7,221 nt of DNA from Bacteroidota bacterium (GTDB taxonomy: Bacteria; Bacteroidota; Ignavibacteria; Palsa-1295), in assembly GCA_025363505.1 (NCBI GenBank), contig JANYDV010000056.1, positions 1 through 7,221 on the forward strand, written 5' to 3'. A program made the position numbers and the translations under genes. The notes beneath the pieces were generated by a model. It ran no database searches. It saw only the letters and a list, made by a program, of their open reading frames with translations, and was not told where the DNA came from. Shown here one piece after another: positions 1 through 5,887 of this stretch (its first letter is position 1; each line of letters begins with the position of its first letter).

Positions 1-1
1 G

Positions 2-283
2 GCAAGGGAACATCCACAAGCAAAAATTGGAATGACCCAAAGTGGCATCGCCAGTTTTTTATCACCTAATGTGATAAACCTTGATGGTAAAGTAAATGTA
101 GAAGCTCTCTCAGCAATTCAGCATTCTGATATAGGAACATACATCGTCAGCAGTAAGCTGGATTATATCAATGATTGGATCGGACTTTCGGGTCCTTTAG
201 TTTTATCTGCTTCACAACACGGTGCTGTGTTCGAGCCAATTGATACACTCGATGCCGTTATTATTTACAAACGAAAGAGATAA
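2..283 (+). CDS. C-terminal fragment of a probable GT-C-type membrane glycosyltransferase (5' end outside window)
   Basis: The reading frame is open from base 2 and has no stop before the TAA at 281-283, which is followed at once by a second TAA. The ATG at 32 is therefore probably an internal methionine and the gene starts upstream of the window. The visible 93 residues are soluble and mixed alpha/beta. They carry the pattern G-M-x-Q-S-G, then S-P-x-V-I-N-L-D-G-K-V-N, then a helix and a D-Y-I-x-D-W segment. From memory this arrangement is typical of the periplasmic C-terminal tail of multi-pass GT-C (ArnT/PMT-like, family 39) glycosyltransferases and related uncharacterised membrane proteins, which use lipid-linked sugars. 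No membrane segment lies in the visible part, so the family call rests on the tail alone. The gene is convergent with the E1 gene, 15 bases away. Confidence 0.6.
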   Translation, partial: AREHPQAKIGMTQSGIASFLSPNVINLDGKVNVEALSAIQHSDIGTYIVSSKLDYINDWIGLSGPLVLSASQHGAVFEPIDTLDAVIIYKRKR

Positions 284-298
284 TAAAGGAAGTTTTTT

Positions 299-2584
299 TT
301 ACCATACCGCCAGTTTCCTCGCGGCGTCTGCTATTTTCTCCGGGCTTGGGAGAATTGCATCTTCGTAAGCCTTTGCAAAGCCAACTGGTGTGAAGATCGA
401 GCCGACTCGCATGACCGGAGCATCAAGTTGTTTGAATGCTTGCTCAGTAATAAGCGCCGAGATTTCGCCGCCAAAACCACCGGTTATTTTGTCTTCGTGA
501 ACAACCAATGCACGTCCTGTTTTTTGTACCGATGCCATGATTGCTTCGGTATCAAGAGGATAAAGCGAGCGCAGATCAAGCACATCACATTCAATTCCTT
601 CCGCAGCGAGAGTTGCAGCGGCTTTGAGTGAATGATGAACAGTGTTAGCATAGGTGATGATCGAAATTGATTTGCCTTCACGACGAAGTCGTGCCTTGCC
701 AAACGGTATCAATACATTGTCACCTAAAGAATAACCTTTTGCTGCGGCTGCATTATAGAGCGCTTTCGGTTCGAGATAGACGGTAAGACCGCGCATACGC
801 ATAGCGGAGCGAAGTAAGCCTTGAGCATCATCAGCAAATGAAGGTGCGACAATACGAATACCCGGAAGGGTCGTGAACATCCCCTCAAGATTCTGAGAAT
901 GATAGAGCCCGCCTTGAATATAACCACCGGAAGCAATACGAATAACGATGTTCGGACAATACTGTCCTTTGGTGCGCCAGTACTCGTGAGTCAATTCGAC
1001 AAAACTTTCCATAGCGGGCCAAAAATAATCAGCAAACTCCGCACCTTCGACAACACACCAAATATTTTCCTGATCGACTCGGCAAAATCCGCTGGCGGTG
1101 CCGACGATAAAATCTTCCGCGATTGGGGCATTGAACACCCGTTTTATTCCAAACTCTTGCTGCATTCCTTTCGAAACGTTGAAGACACCACCTTTTTCTT
1201 TGTTTGCCATATCCTGTCCCCAGATGAAAGTATTAGGGTTTAGGCGAAATTCTTCTTTGAGTGTATGATTGATCGCATCTATAAACTGCAAACCGTCTTC
1301 TTTAGCTATCGGGGTGACGAAGGGCTCGAAATTAGTACTGATCGATTCAGATTGAAAGGAATAAGGATCTTTTCGAACCACAACCGAGGGGGCGAGAACG
1401 AATTCTTCTACTGAAGAAGCATTTGCGGGTGGTGCGGCTTCCGCTTTTGCGGCTGATGTTTCAAATTCATTATGATTTTCTTCGTGAATGGTATCAATCT
1501 CGGCTTGTGTCAAAATTCCCTGAGCCATTAACCAATTTGCAAAACGCACGACCGGATCACGTTTTGCGGCGTTTGCAATTTCTTCGGGTGAGCGGTAGAG
1601 CGAATGGCGATCAGAATTTGAATGCGAACGCATTCTGACACAATCGGCGTGAACCATCGCTGCGCCTTTGCCACTGCGAGTCCATTCGTAAGCTTCTTGT
1701 ATTGCCCGATACGAATCGAGGACGTCAGTGCCGTCGCAATAGGTAATGAGTAAATTTGAAAAACCTCGGAAGTTATCGGCAACACGGCAGTTTGCGGTTT
1801 GATCATAAACCGGTACAGAAATACCGTATTTATTATTTTGAATAACAAAGATCGCCGGCACTTGCTCATGGGTTGCCCCATTTACGGCTTCATAGAAAAA
1901 ACCTTCAGAGCAACCGGACTCACCACCTGAGAAAATAGCAACAGCATCTTTCTCATAGTACTTGATAGCTCTTGCACAGCCTGTGGTGTGTTGCGAGTGA
2001 TTGTTGGTGAGCGACGAACTGTTCTCGATGCCGATCGACATTTTTGCAAAATGGTTTGACATATGTCGTCCGCCGCCTGCAACGTCTGTTTCCTTCGAAA
2101 GCCCATTAAGAATAATCTCCTCGACGCTCAGTCCTGCGGCAAGGCAGGTCATCAGATCGCGGTAATATGGAAACAGAAAGTCCTGCTTTTGTCGGAATGA
2201 AACACCCAAGGCAAGCTGTATCCCTTCGTGACCGGCACAAGGGGCATGATAACTCCAACCCATCGCTTTTTTAAGATAGTTGGCGGCTTGGTTATCACAA
2301 ATTCTGCCCAACTGCATCAAACGGTACCACTCAACCAGCGTCTGTTTCTTGACGCCTGCCTGTTGGGCAGTGCCTTCAAGTGTCATCGAATTGTCCGAGT
2401 GTGGTCCTTTCAGGATAGCTCCACCCGGTATAGCATCGAGTGACGGCGGTACGACCGGAAATGCATATTCTTGTTCGAGGTCCGTCGCTGTAATCGGAAG
2501 ATGGTATTCGGTCGGTAGCACTTCTTTACCGTTTGTCGAAACAGGTGGGGTGGTCTTGAGAATCAGTTTTGTTTTCGTCGCCAT
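299..2584 (-). CDS. Fused alpha/beta 2-oxoacid dehydrogenase E1 component (branched-chain 2-oxoisovalerate or pyruvate type), thiamine diphosphate dependent
   Basis: At 761 residues this is an E1 alpha subunit (about 80-370) joined to an E1 beta subunit (about 425-761) by an Ala/Glu-rich linker (about 372-400). The family decarboxylates a 2-oxoacid with thiamine diphosphate and passes the acyl group to lipoyl-E2 in the cytoplasm. Alpha features seen: GHEGIQLALG (118-127), FPYYRD (138-143), the cofactor motif G-G-E-S (220-223) through NN (250-251), and the R-x-R-S-H-S-N-S-D loop (317-325) with a likely catalytic His. Beta features: the cofactor-activating Glu in P-I-A-E-D (490), HSQNLEGMF (562-570), a D-L-R-S-L-Y-P-L-D block (670-678) and H-E-D...GGFGGE (696-707). 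The usual GDG is replaced by GES. The first ~80 residues are a Pro-rich extension with no recognised domain. The ATG lacks a Shine-Dalgarno, as is common in this group. No E2 or E3 gene is adjacent in the window, so the substrate cannot be decided. Confidence 0.92.
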   Translation of the reverse strand: MATKTKLILKTTPPVSTNGKEVLPTEYHLPITATDLEQEYAFPVVPPSLDAIPGGAILKGPHSDNSMTLEGTAQQAGVKKQTLVEWYRLMQLGRICDNQAANYLKKAMGWSYHAPCAGHEGIQLALGVSFRQKQDFLFPYYRDLMTCLAAGLSVEEIILNGLSKETDVAGGGRHMSNHFAKMSIGIENSSSLTNNHSQHTTGCARAIKYYEKDAVAIFSGGESGCSEGFFYEAVNGATHEQVPAIFVIQNNKYGISVPVYDQTANCRVADNFRGFSNLLITYCDGTDVLDSYRAIQEAYEWTRSGKGAAMVHADCVRMRSHSNSDRHSLYRSPEEIANAAKRDPVVRFANWLMAQGILTQAEIDTIHEENHNEFETSAAKAEAAPPANASSVEEFVLAPSVVVRKDPYSFQSESISTNFEPFVTPIAKEDGLQFIDAINHTLKEEFRLNPNTFIWGQDMANKEKGGVFNVSKGMQQEFGIKRVFNAPIAEDFIVGTASGFCRVDQENIWCVVEGAEFADYFWPAMESFVELTHEYWRTKGQYCPNIVIRIASGGYIQGGLYHSQNLEGMFTTLPGIRIVAPSFADDAQGLLRSAMRMRGLTVYLEPKALYNAAAAKGYSLGDNVLIPFGKARLRREGKSISIITYANTVHHSLKAAATLAAEGIECDVLDLRSLYPLDTEAIMASVQKTGRALVVHEDKITGGFGGEISALITEQAFKQLDAPVMRVGSIFTPVGFAKAYEDAILPSPEKIADAARKLAVW

Positions 2585-2764
2585 TGCTGTCAGTTTGATG
2601 AGTTTTTCTTAGCAAAAGAAAACAAATACGTATCCCTTTTAGTGCAAAATAGGAGTGAGTCGTTTATGACCATACTGTTACGTAGTCGGAGCCTTTTGAG
2701 GGTGCATTACAGAACGAAGACTTTGAGCTGGTCGTTAAATGGAAGCCCAAAGAATTTATGAAGA
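2585..2764. promoter_or_regulatory. Divergent intergenic region between E1 (-) and ABC permease (+)
   Basis: These 180 bases separate two divergently transcribed genes, so promoters for both should lie here. The hexamer TACGTA occurs twice (2627-2632 and 2679-2684). The first copy sits inside the 8-base palindrome ATACGTAT (2626-2633). The copies are 52 bases apart, close to five helical turns, which would suit a dimeric regulator binding on one face of the DNA. I found no clean TAnnTTTG element on either strand, so no promoter position is assigned. The right half also contains a 31-codon mini-ORF. Confidence 0.45.
2666..2761 (+). CDS. Possible 31-residue leader ORF upstream of the permease
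   Basis: An ATG at 2666 opens 31 codons ending in TGA at 2759-2761, one codon before the permease ATG and in the same frame. It is preceded by AGGAG (2651-2655) with a 10-base spacer, a better Shine-Dalgarno than any other gene start in the window. The peptide is basic and Leu/Ser/Arg-rich, with no recognised domain. It could be a leader peptide that couples translation into the permease, a longer N-terminus cut off by a stop, or chance. Bacteroidota-type ribosomes use Shine-Dalgarno sequences weakly, which lowers the weight of the AGGAG match. Confidence 0.2.
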   Translation: MTILLRSRSLLRVHYRTKTLSWSLNGSPKNL

Positions 2765-3988
2765 ATGTTTACTCAGATTATTAGTAGTATTGGTATGGCA
2801 TTTCAGGCACTCGCAAGCAATAAAATGCGTGCGATGTTAACAATGCTTGGTATTATTATTGGTGTGGGCTCGGTTATTACACTTACGGCAATTGGACAGG
2901 GTGCTTCGCAAGATATTTCAAATCGAATTAACTCGATGGGTACCAACATCCTCCAAATCGATCCGGGACCAACCACTTTTGGTGGCGTTTCTTCGGGTGC
3001 AGGGGGAAGTGTTCATCTGACTGATAAAGATGTTGAAGCACTGAAGCGATCTATTTTTGTTAAAGAATCAGAACCTTCAGTCGATACACGAGCCCAAGTC
3101 ATAGCGGCAAATGCAAATTGGTCAACAAGAATTCTCGGCACAACACCAAACTGTTTAGTGATTCGAAATTATCTTGTTGACTACGGAAGCACCTTTAGCG
3201 TTGCTGATAGTAGGTCTGCACGAAAGGTGTGTCTTCTGGGAAAAACAGTAGTGACCAATTTGTTTGGAAATAATATCGACCCGCTCGGAAGAGGTATTCG
3301 TGTAAAGAACATTCCGCTGACTGTAATTGGGGTATTAAAAGAAAAAGGTGCTAATTCAAACGGGCAAGATCAGGATGATATCATAATTGTCCCAATGGGT
3401 ACTGCACAGAAACGCATTATGGGCACGATGTGGTTGGACGATATTTTTGTAAGTACGGTTTCTTCCGATCAGACTCAAGCCGCTATTGCCGACGTCACCG
3501 AGATCCTCCGTCAACAACACAAGATCATACCATCGAGTAATAATGATTTTCGTGTTCGCTCGCAAGTGGAGATTGCACAAGCTGCCCAAAAAAGTACTGA
3601 GACACTTTCCGATTTGTTGCGAAGTTCCGCTATTATCGCCTTGCTTGTTGGCGGCATTGGTATTATGAACATTATGTTGGTGAGTGTGACCGAACGCACA
3701 CGTGAAATAGGTATTCGTAAGTCTATCGGAGCAAAGTCATTTAATATTCTTACGCAATTCATCACCGAAGCTTTAACACTTAGTTTGGTTGGCGGCATTC
3801 TGGGGGTTATACTTGGGTATGTTGCAAGCTCAGTGATCTCGACCAGTAATGGTTGGAACCTGATCATTTCGGGGAGTGCCGTCTCTCTAGCCTTTGGAGC
3901 GGCAACGGCTGTTGGCCTCTTGTTTGGTTGGTACCCGGCAAACAAAGCGGCGAGGCTCAATCCTATCGAAGCGCTGCGGCGCGAGTAA
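2765..3988 (+). CDS. ABC transporter permease, MacB/FtsX (type VII) family
   Basis: The 407-residue inner-membrane protein has the standard layout of the family. There is an amphipathic start and first membrane helix (about 24-44, with T-M-L-G-I-I-I-G-V-G), a MacB-like periplasmic core (about 48-270), and an FtsX domain with three further helices (about 287-310, 336-356 and 371-391). The family signatures E-R-T-R-E-I-G-I-R-K-S-I-G-A (310-323) and Y-P-A-N-K-A-A-R-L-N-P-I-E-A-L-R-R-E at the C-terminus are present. The start fits the usual N-terminus of these permeases, and a stop codon lies just upstream in frame. Relatives pair with a separate ATPase, and often an adaptor, to move lipoproteins, peptides or drugs by mechanotransmission. 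No ATP-binding gene is adjacent in the window, so the partner and substrate are unknown. The cysteine-rich gene begins 50 bases downstream and may be cotranscribed. Confidence 0.93.
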   Translation: MFTQIISSIGMAFQALASNKMRAMLTMLGIIIGVGSVITLTAIGQGASQDISNRINSMGTNILQIDPGPTTFGGVSSGAGGSVHLTDKDVEALKRSIFVKESEPSVDTRAQVIAANANWSTRILGTTPNCLVIRNYLVDYGSTFSVADSRSARKVCLLGKTVVTNLFGNNIDPLGRGIRVKNIPLTVIGVLKEKGANSNGQDQDDIIIVPMGTAQKRIMGTMWLDDIFVSTVSSDQTQAAIADVTEILRQQHKIIPSSNNDFRVRSQVEIAQAAQKSTETLSDLLRSSAIIALLVGGIGIMNIMLVSVTERTREIGIRKSIGAKSFNILTQFITEALTLSLVGGILGVILGYVASSVISTSNGWNLIISGSAVSLAFGAATAVGLLFGWYPANKAARLNPIEALRRE

Positions 3989-4038
3989 TTTCCCCTCTCA
4001 TTGTGAAACTAAATGCTGTATTATCGGTATTGTATTGT

Positions 4039-4416
4039 ATGATGCATAAAGCAACATCAATACTCCTTGCGCTTTTGGTATTCTGTGCCGCGACATTTGC
4101 TGTGGCGCCGATGGCTTTTTGCACCATGAAAGTTGAAAAGTCTTCCTGTTGCAAAAAATCTGTTCCTACGCCCCGACATTGTGAAATACCCAAATCAAAT
4201 TGCCCGATTTGCGCATCGAATCTCTGTACACTTGAACCTGCACCCGTCCACAATGGCAGTTCAACTTCAGTTACGACAGCCGAGCTTTCAACGGACGTGC
4301 CGGTGTTGTTTACTGCATTCAAAGGGTACCTAAAATCCCCAGTTATTATATCTACCTCTGTTTTTTTTGATAGTAGCCCTCCGCTTTTTATTCAGACTCA
4401 CTGTTTCCGAGTATAA
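4039..4416 (+). CDS. Small secreted cysteine-rich protein, possibly metal-binding
   Basis: I do not recognise a family. The start is ATG 4039 (or the adjacent ATG 4042), 50 bases after the permease stop, giving 125 residues. An earlier ATG in this frame (3853) lies inside the permease and would put a poor sequence ahead of the signal peptide. Residues 1-26 look like a signal peptide: a Lys, a hydrophobic core, then A-V-A-P-M-A. There is no proper lipobox before Cys16 or Cys28. The protein has nine cysteines (16, 28, 37, 38, 48, 55, 58, 63 and 122), including a CC pair, a C-P-I-C pair and a nearby His. A Ser/Thr/Val-rich region follows, and the end is S-P-P-L-F-I-Q-T-H-C-F-R-V. From memory, similar small exported proteins near copper genes end with a P-P-L-Y-x-x-x-C-like tail. 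The cysteine pattern and the HMA gene next door suggest soft-metal binding in the envelope; disulfide-bonded structure without metal is the alternative. Confidence 0.65.
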   Translation: MMHKATSILLALLVFCAATFAVAPMAFCTMKVEKSSCCKKSVPTPRHCEIPKSNCPICASNLCTLEPAPVHNGSSTSVTTAELSTDVPVLFTAFKGYLKSPVIISTSVFFDSSPPLFIQTHCFRV

Positions 4417-4437
4417 TTCAGATTTTTCTAAATTACT

Positions 4438-4458
4438 GGTAGAGGATTCACCTCTATC
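4438..4458. promoter_or_regulatory. Inverted repeat, candidate operator or intergenic hairpin
   Basis: A perfect 6-base inverted repeat, TAGAGG (4440-4445) and CCTCTA (4451-4456), surrounds a 5-base centre ATTCA. As RNA the stem extends to 8 pairs with one G-U. It ends 8 bases before the TATGTTTG element, covering the region where a -33 box would lie. No U-run follows, which argues against an intrinsic terminator. A dimeric repressor or MerR-like regulator site is plausible given the metal-related gene downstream, but the binding protein is unknown. Confidence 0.45.
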
Positions 4459-4466
4459 TTGTGCAA

Positions 4467-4474
4467 TATGTTTG
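4467..4474 (+). promoter_or_regulatory. Candidate Bacteroidota-type -7 promoter element (TATGTTTG)
   Basis: TATGTTTG matches the TAnnTTTG consensus of Bacteroidota primary-sigma promoters exactly. It lies 22 bases before the HMA start codon, leaving a short A-rich leader (run of eight A at 4481-4488). No clear TTG-type -33 box is present at the expected distance; the inverted repeat at 4438-4458 occupies that place. A promoter that depends on an activator would fit this arrangement. Confidence 0.4.
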
Positions 4475-4496
4475 TAATTTAAAAAAAATTTGTATT

Positions 4497-5057
4497 ATGA
4501 AAATCAAAATATTTTTTTGCGTTGTCGCTACTTTGTTGATAGTGACCTTTTCCACAATGAGTGCTCGGGCTGAATTTGTTTCGGCTGATATTGGTGTAAA
4601 CGGACTTACCTGTTCAATGTGTTCGAAAGGCACAGAAGCGACACTAAAGCAGTTGCCGTTTATCGATTCAATTTCAATCGATCTGAATGATCTTGTTGCA
4701 CACGTGATATTCAAAAAGGGTGTGAAAGTATCAATCGATGAAATGAGGGAAATGATAGAAGAAGCCGGCTTTTCGGTTCGCTCGATTACTGCCGTCTTCA
4801 ACTTCGACCACGAGGTGGTGGGCAAAGACTATCATTTCGTTTATAGTGGTGATACCTATCATTTTATTGGCGTTGATGGCAAAACGCTTTCGGGTCTGGT
4901 GAACATTCGCTTCGTTGATAAACAATATGTTTCAAAGAAGGAATATTCGACGCTCTCGAAAAAGACTACATTCCTCTGTTACAAAACAGGAACCACATCA
5001 CCTTGCTGCTTCGGTGATCAACATGTGATGGGGAGCCTCTATCACGTGACATTATGA
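4497..5057 (+). CDS. Exported heavy-metal-associated (HMA) domain protein
   Basis: The preferred start is ATG 4497 (186 residues). It puts a clear signal peptide at the front: K-I-K, a hydrophobic core, and cleavage after A-R-A at residue 25. The ATG at 4461 would add 12 residues before it and lies across the likely promoter. Residues 28-100 form an HMA domain with the binding loop G-L-T-C-S-M-C (37-42 region, Cys39 and Cys42), followed by T-E-A-T-L-K-Q-L-P and a second helix D-E-M-R-E-M-I-E-E-A-G-F. HMA domains bind Cu(I), Hg(II), Zn(II) or Cd(II) and hand them to partners; export of this one implies a periplasmic metal carrier or sensor. Residues ~103-186 are not a domain I know. They are beta-rich and end with a Cys161 and a CC pair (170-171) followed by a His, which could be a second metal site. 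The TGA overlaps the ATG of the barrel gene (ATGA), indicating translational coupling. Confidence 0.85.
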   Translation: MKIKIFFCVVATLLIVTFSTMSARAEFVSADIGVNGLTCSMCSKGTEATLKQLPFIDSISIDLNDLVAHVIFKKGVKVSIDEMREMIEEAGFSVRSITAVFNFDHEVVGKDYHFVYSGDTYHFIGVDGKTLSGLVNIRFVDKQYVSKKEYSTLSKKTTFLCYKTGTTSPCCFGDQHVMGSLYHVTL

Positions 5058-5881
5058 TCCGATTATTGGTAATTGTTTTTGTGCTCTCGGTTTTTTCCGG
5101 ACTGAGAGCACAAGAGCTGTTCATTCAAACAGAACCTGCAAGCAATATGCCCGTCGGGCGTTTTGGGGTGCGAGTTACTTCCGATCTTTGGAGCGAAAAC
5201 ACTCGGCGGGTCTCTCGTCTCGGTGCTGAAATGATGTATGGTATTTCAAAAGAATTGATGGTACATCTACAGGCGTATGGATCGAACTCGAATAATACTT
5301 TCGAGCCGGAGACCTTCGGCATCTATGCAAAATATCGTCTTTTGAGTGATGACGATTTCAAATATCATTTCCGAATATCTGCATACGGTGAGGTACTTGG
5401 CGGTAAACAACAGAATAGTACGCCTTCATTTTCGTCCAAAGGTGCCGGACCTATGGTTGCCGGAGGACTTATTGCTACGCTTCTTAAAAACAGATTTGCA
5501 CTTTCTTCGACAGCTGGTGCAACGAGATCGCTGAAGGACATCTTCAAGAAAGACGGAGGTTCGTTCACGAATATTACCGGTATAAATGCATCACTCTCAG
5601 CAGGATATCTCGTTTATCCCAATACCTATACATCTTATGCTGACCCTAATATCAATATTTATGCTGAACTCCTTGGATACAACTCCTACTTTCAATGGAA
5701 TGATGGATTTGATTATAGTACCCAACGCTCAGGCGGTGAGTTATTGCTTTCGTTCGGACCACAACTGATTCTTAACTCTGTCGCAAGATTTGATGTGGCG
5801 TATTCTCTTTTGCTAAAGTCAAACTTCAACGAGAAACGCTCGAACTCGCTTCTATTGCGTTTCGAATATAATTTCTATTAA
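5054..5881 (+). CDS. Predicted outer-membrane beta-barrel protein, coupled to the HMA gene
   Basis: The 275-residue protein has a signal peptide (residues 1-19, cleavage after L-R-A before Q-E). A mature chain of alternating amphipathic strands follows, with frequent Gly, Tyr, Phe and Ser: for example F-G-V-R-V, F-G-I-Y-A-K-Y-R-L, Y-H-F-R-I-S-A-Y-G-E-V, I-N-I-Y-A-E-L-L-G-Y and L-L-L-R-F-E-Y-N-F-Y. It ends in aromatic residues in a terminal strand, as barrel-assembly substrates do. I count enough strands for roughly 10-14, which is only an estimate. There is no TonB box, plug domain or OmpA peptidoglycan domain. Its ATG overlaps the HMA stop by 4 bases, so the two products are probably made together. 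A role as porin, receptor or structural partner for the metal-handling pair is inference from this context. The gene is convergent with the hydrolase gene, 6 bases away. Confidence 0.75.
   Translation: MIRLLVIVFVLSVFSGLRAQELFIQTEPASNMPVGRFGVRVTSDLWSENTRRVSRLGAEMMYGISKELMVHLQAYGSNSNNTFEPETFGIYAKYRLLSDDDFKYHFRISAYGEVLGGKQQNSTPSFSSKGAGPMVAGGLIATLLKNRFALSSTAGATRSLKDIFKKDGGSFTNITGINASLSAGYLVYPNTYTSYADPNINIYAELLGYNSYFQWNDGFDYSTQRSGGELLLSFGPQLILNSVARFDVAYSLLLKSNFNEKRSNSLLLRFEYNFY
5075..5117 (+). promoter_or_regulatory. Long RNA hairpin inside the signal-peptide codons of the barrel gene
   Basis: TTGTGCTCTC (5079-5088) is a perfect reverse complement of GAGAGCACAA (5104-5113). Allowing G-U pairs, the stem runs outward to 5075/5117 and inward to 5093/5099, about 19 pairs with a 5-base loop. 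It starts 21 bases after the ATG, at codons 8-21. In mRNA it would sit just past the initiation region, where it could slow early elongation or respond to coupling with HMA translation. No U-run follows, so it is not a classical terminator. No function is proven. Confidence 0.45.
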
Positions 5882-5887
5882 ATTTAT

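Noticed and set aside
284..300. T-run at 293-300 between the convergent genes as an intrinsic terminator
   Set aside because: No GC-rich inverted repeat precedes the run on either strand.
899..1243. 114-codon ORF antisense to the E1 gene
   Set aside because: The E1 frame here encodes the conserved beta-domain core, and the antisense product has no recognisable feature.
2686..2784. Protein-like open stretch in another frame (S-E-P-F-E-G-A-L-Q-N-E-D-F...) before and across the permease start
   Set aside because: Only about 32 codons between two stops with no start or recognised family; it could be a gene remnant but chance explains it as well.
3511..3960. 149-codon ORF antisense to the permease
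   Set aside because: It mirrors the codons of a strongly supported membrane protein and shows no domain of its own.
3853..4038. Upstream ATG 3853 extending the cysteine-rich gene by 62 residues
   Set aside because: The extra part lies mostly inside the permease coding region and reads as an out-of-frame sequence with no domain, whereas ATG 4039 opens directly onto a signal peptide.
4461..4496. ATG 4461 as start of the HMA protein
   Set aside because: It would place 12 residues before the signal peptide and overlap the candidate -7 element; ATG 4497 gives a normal signal peptide.
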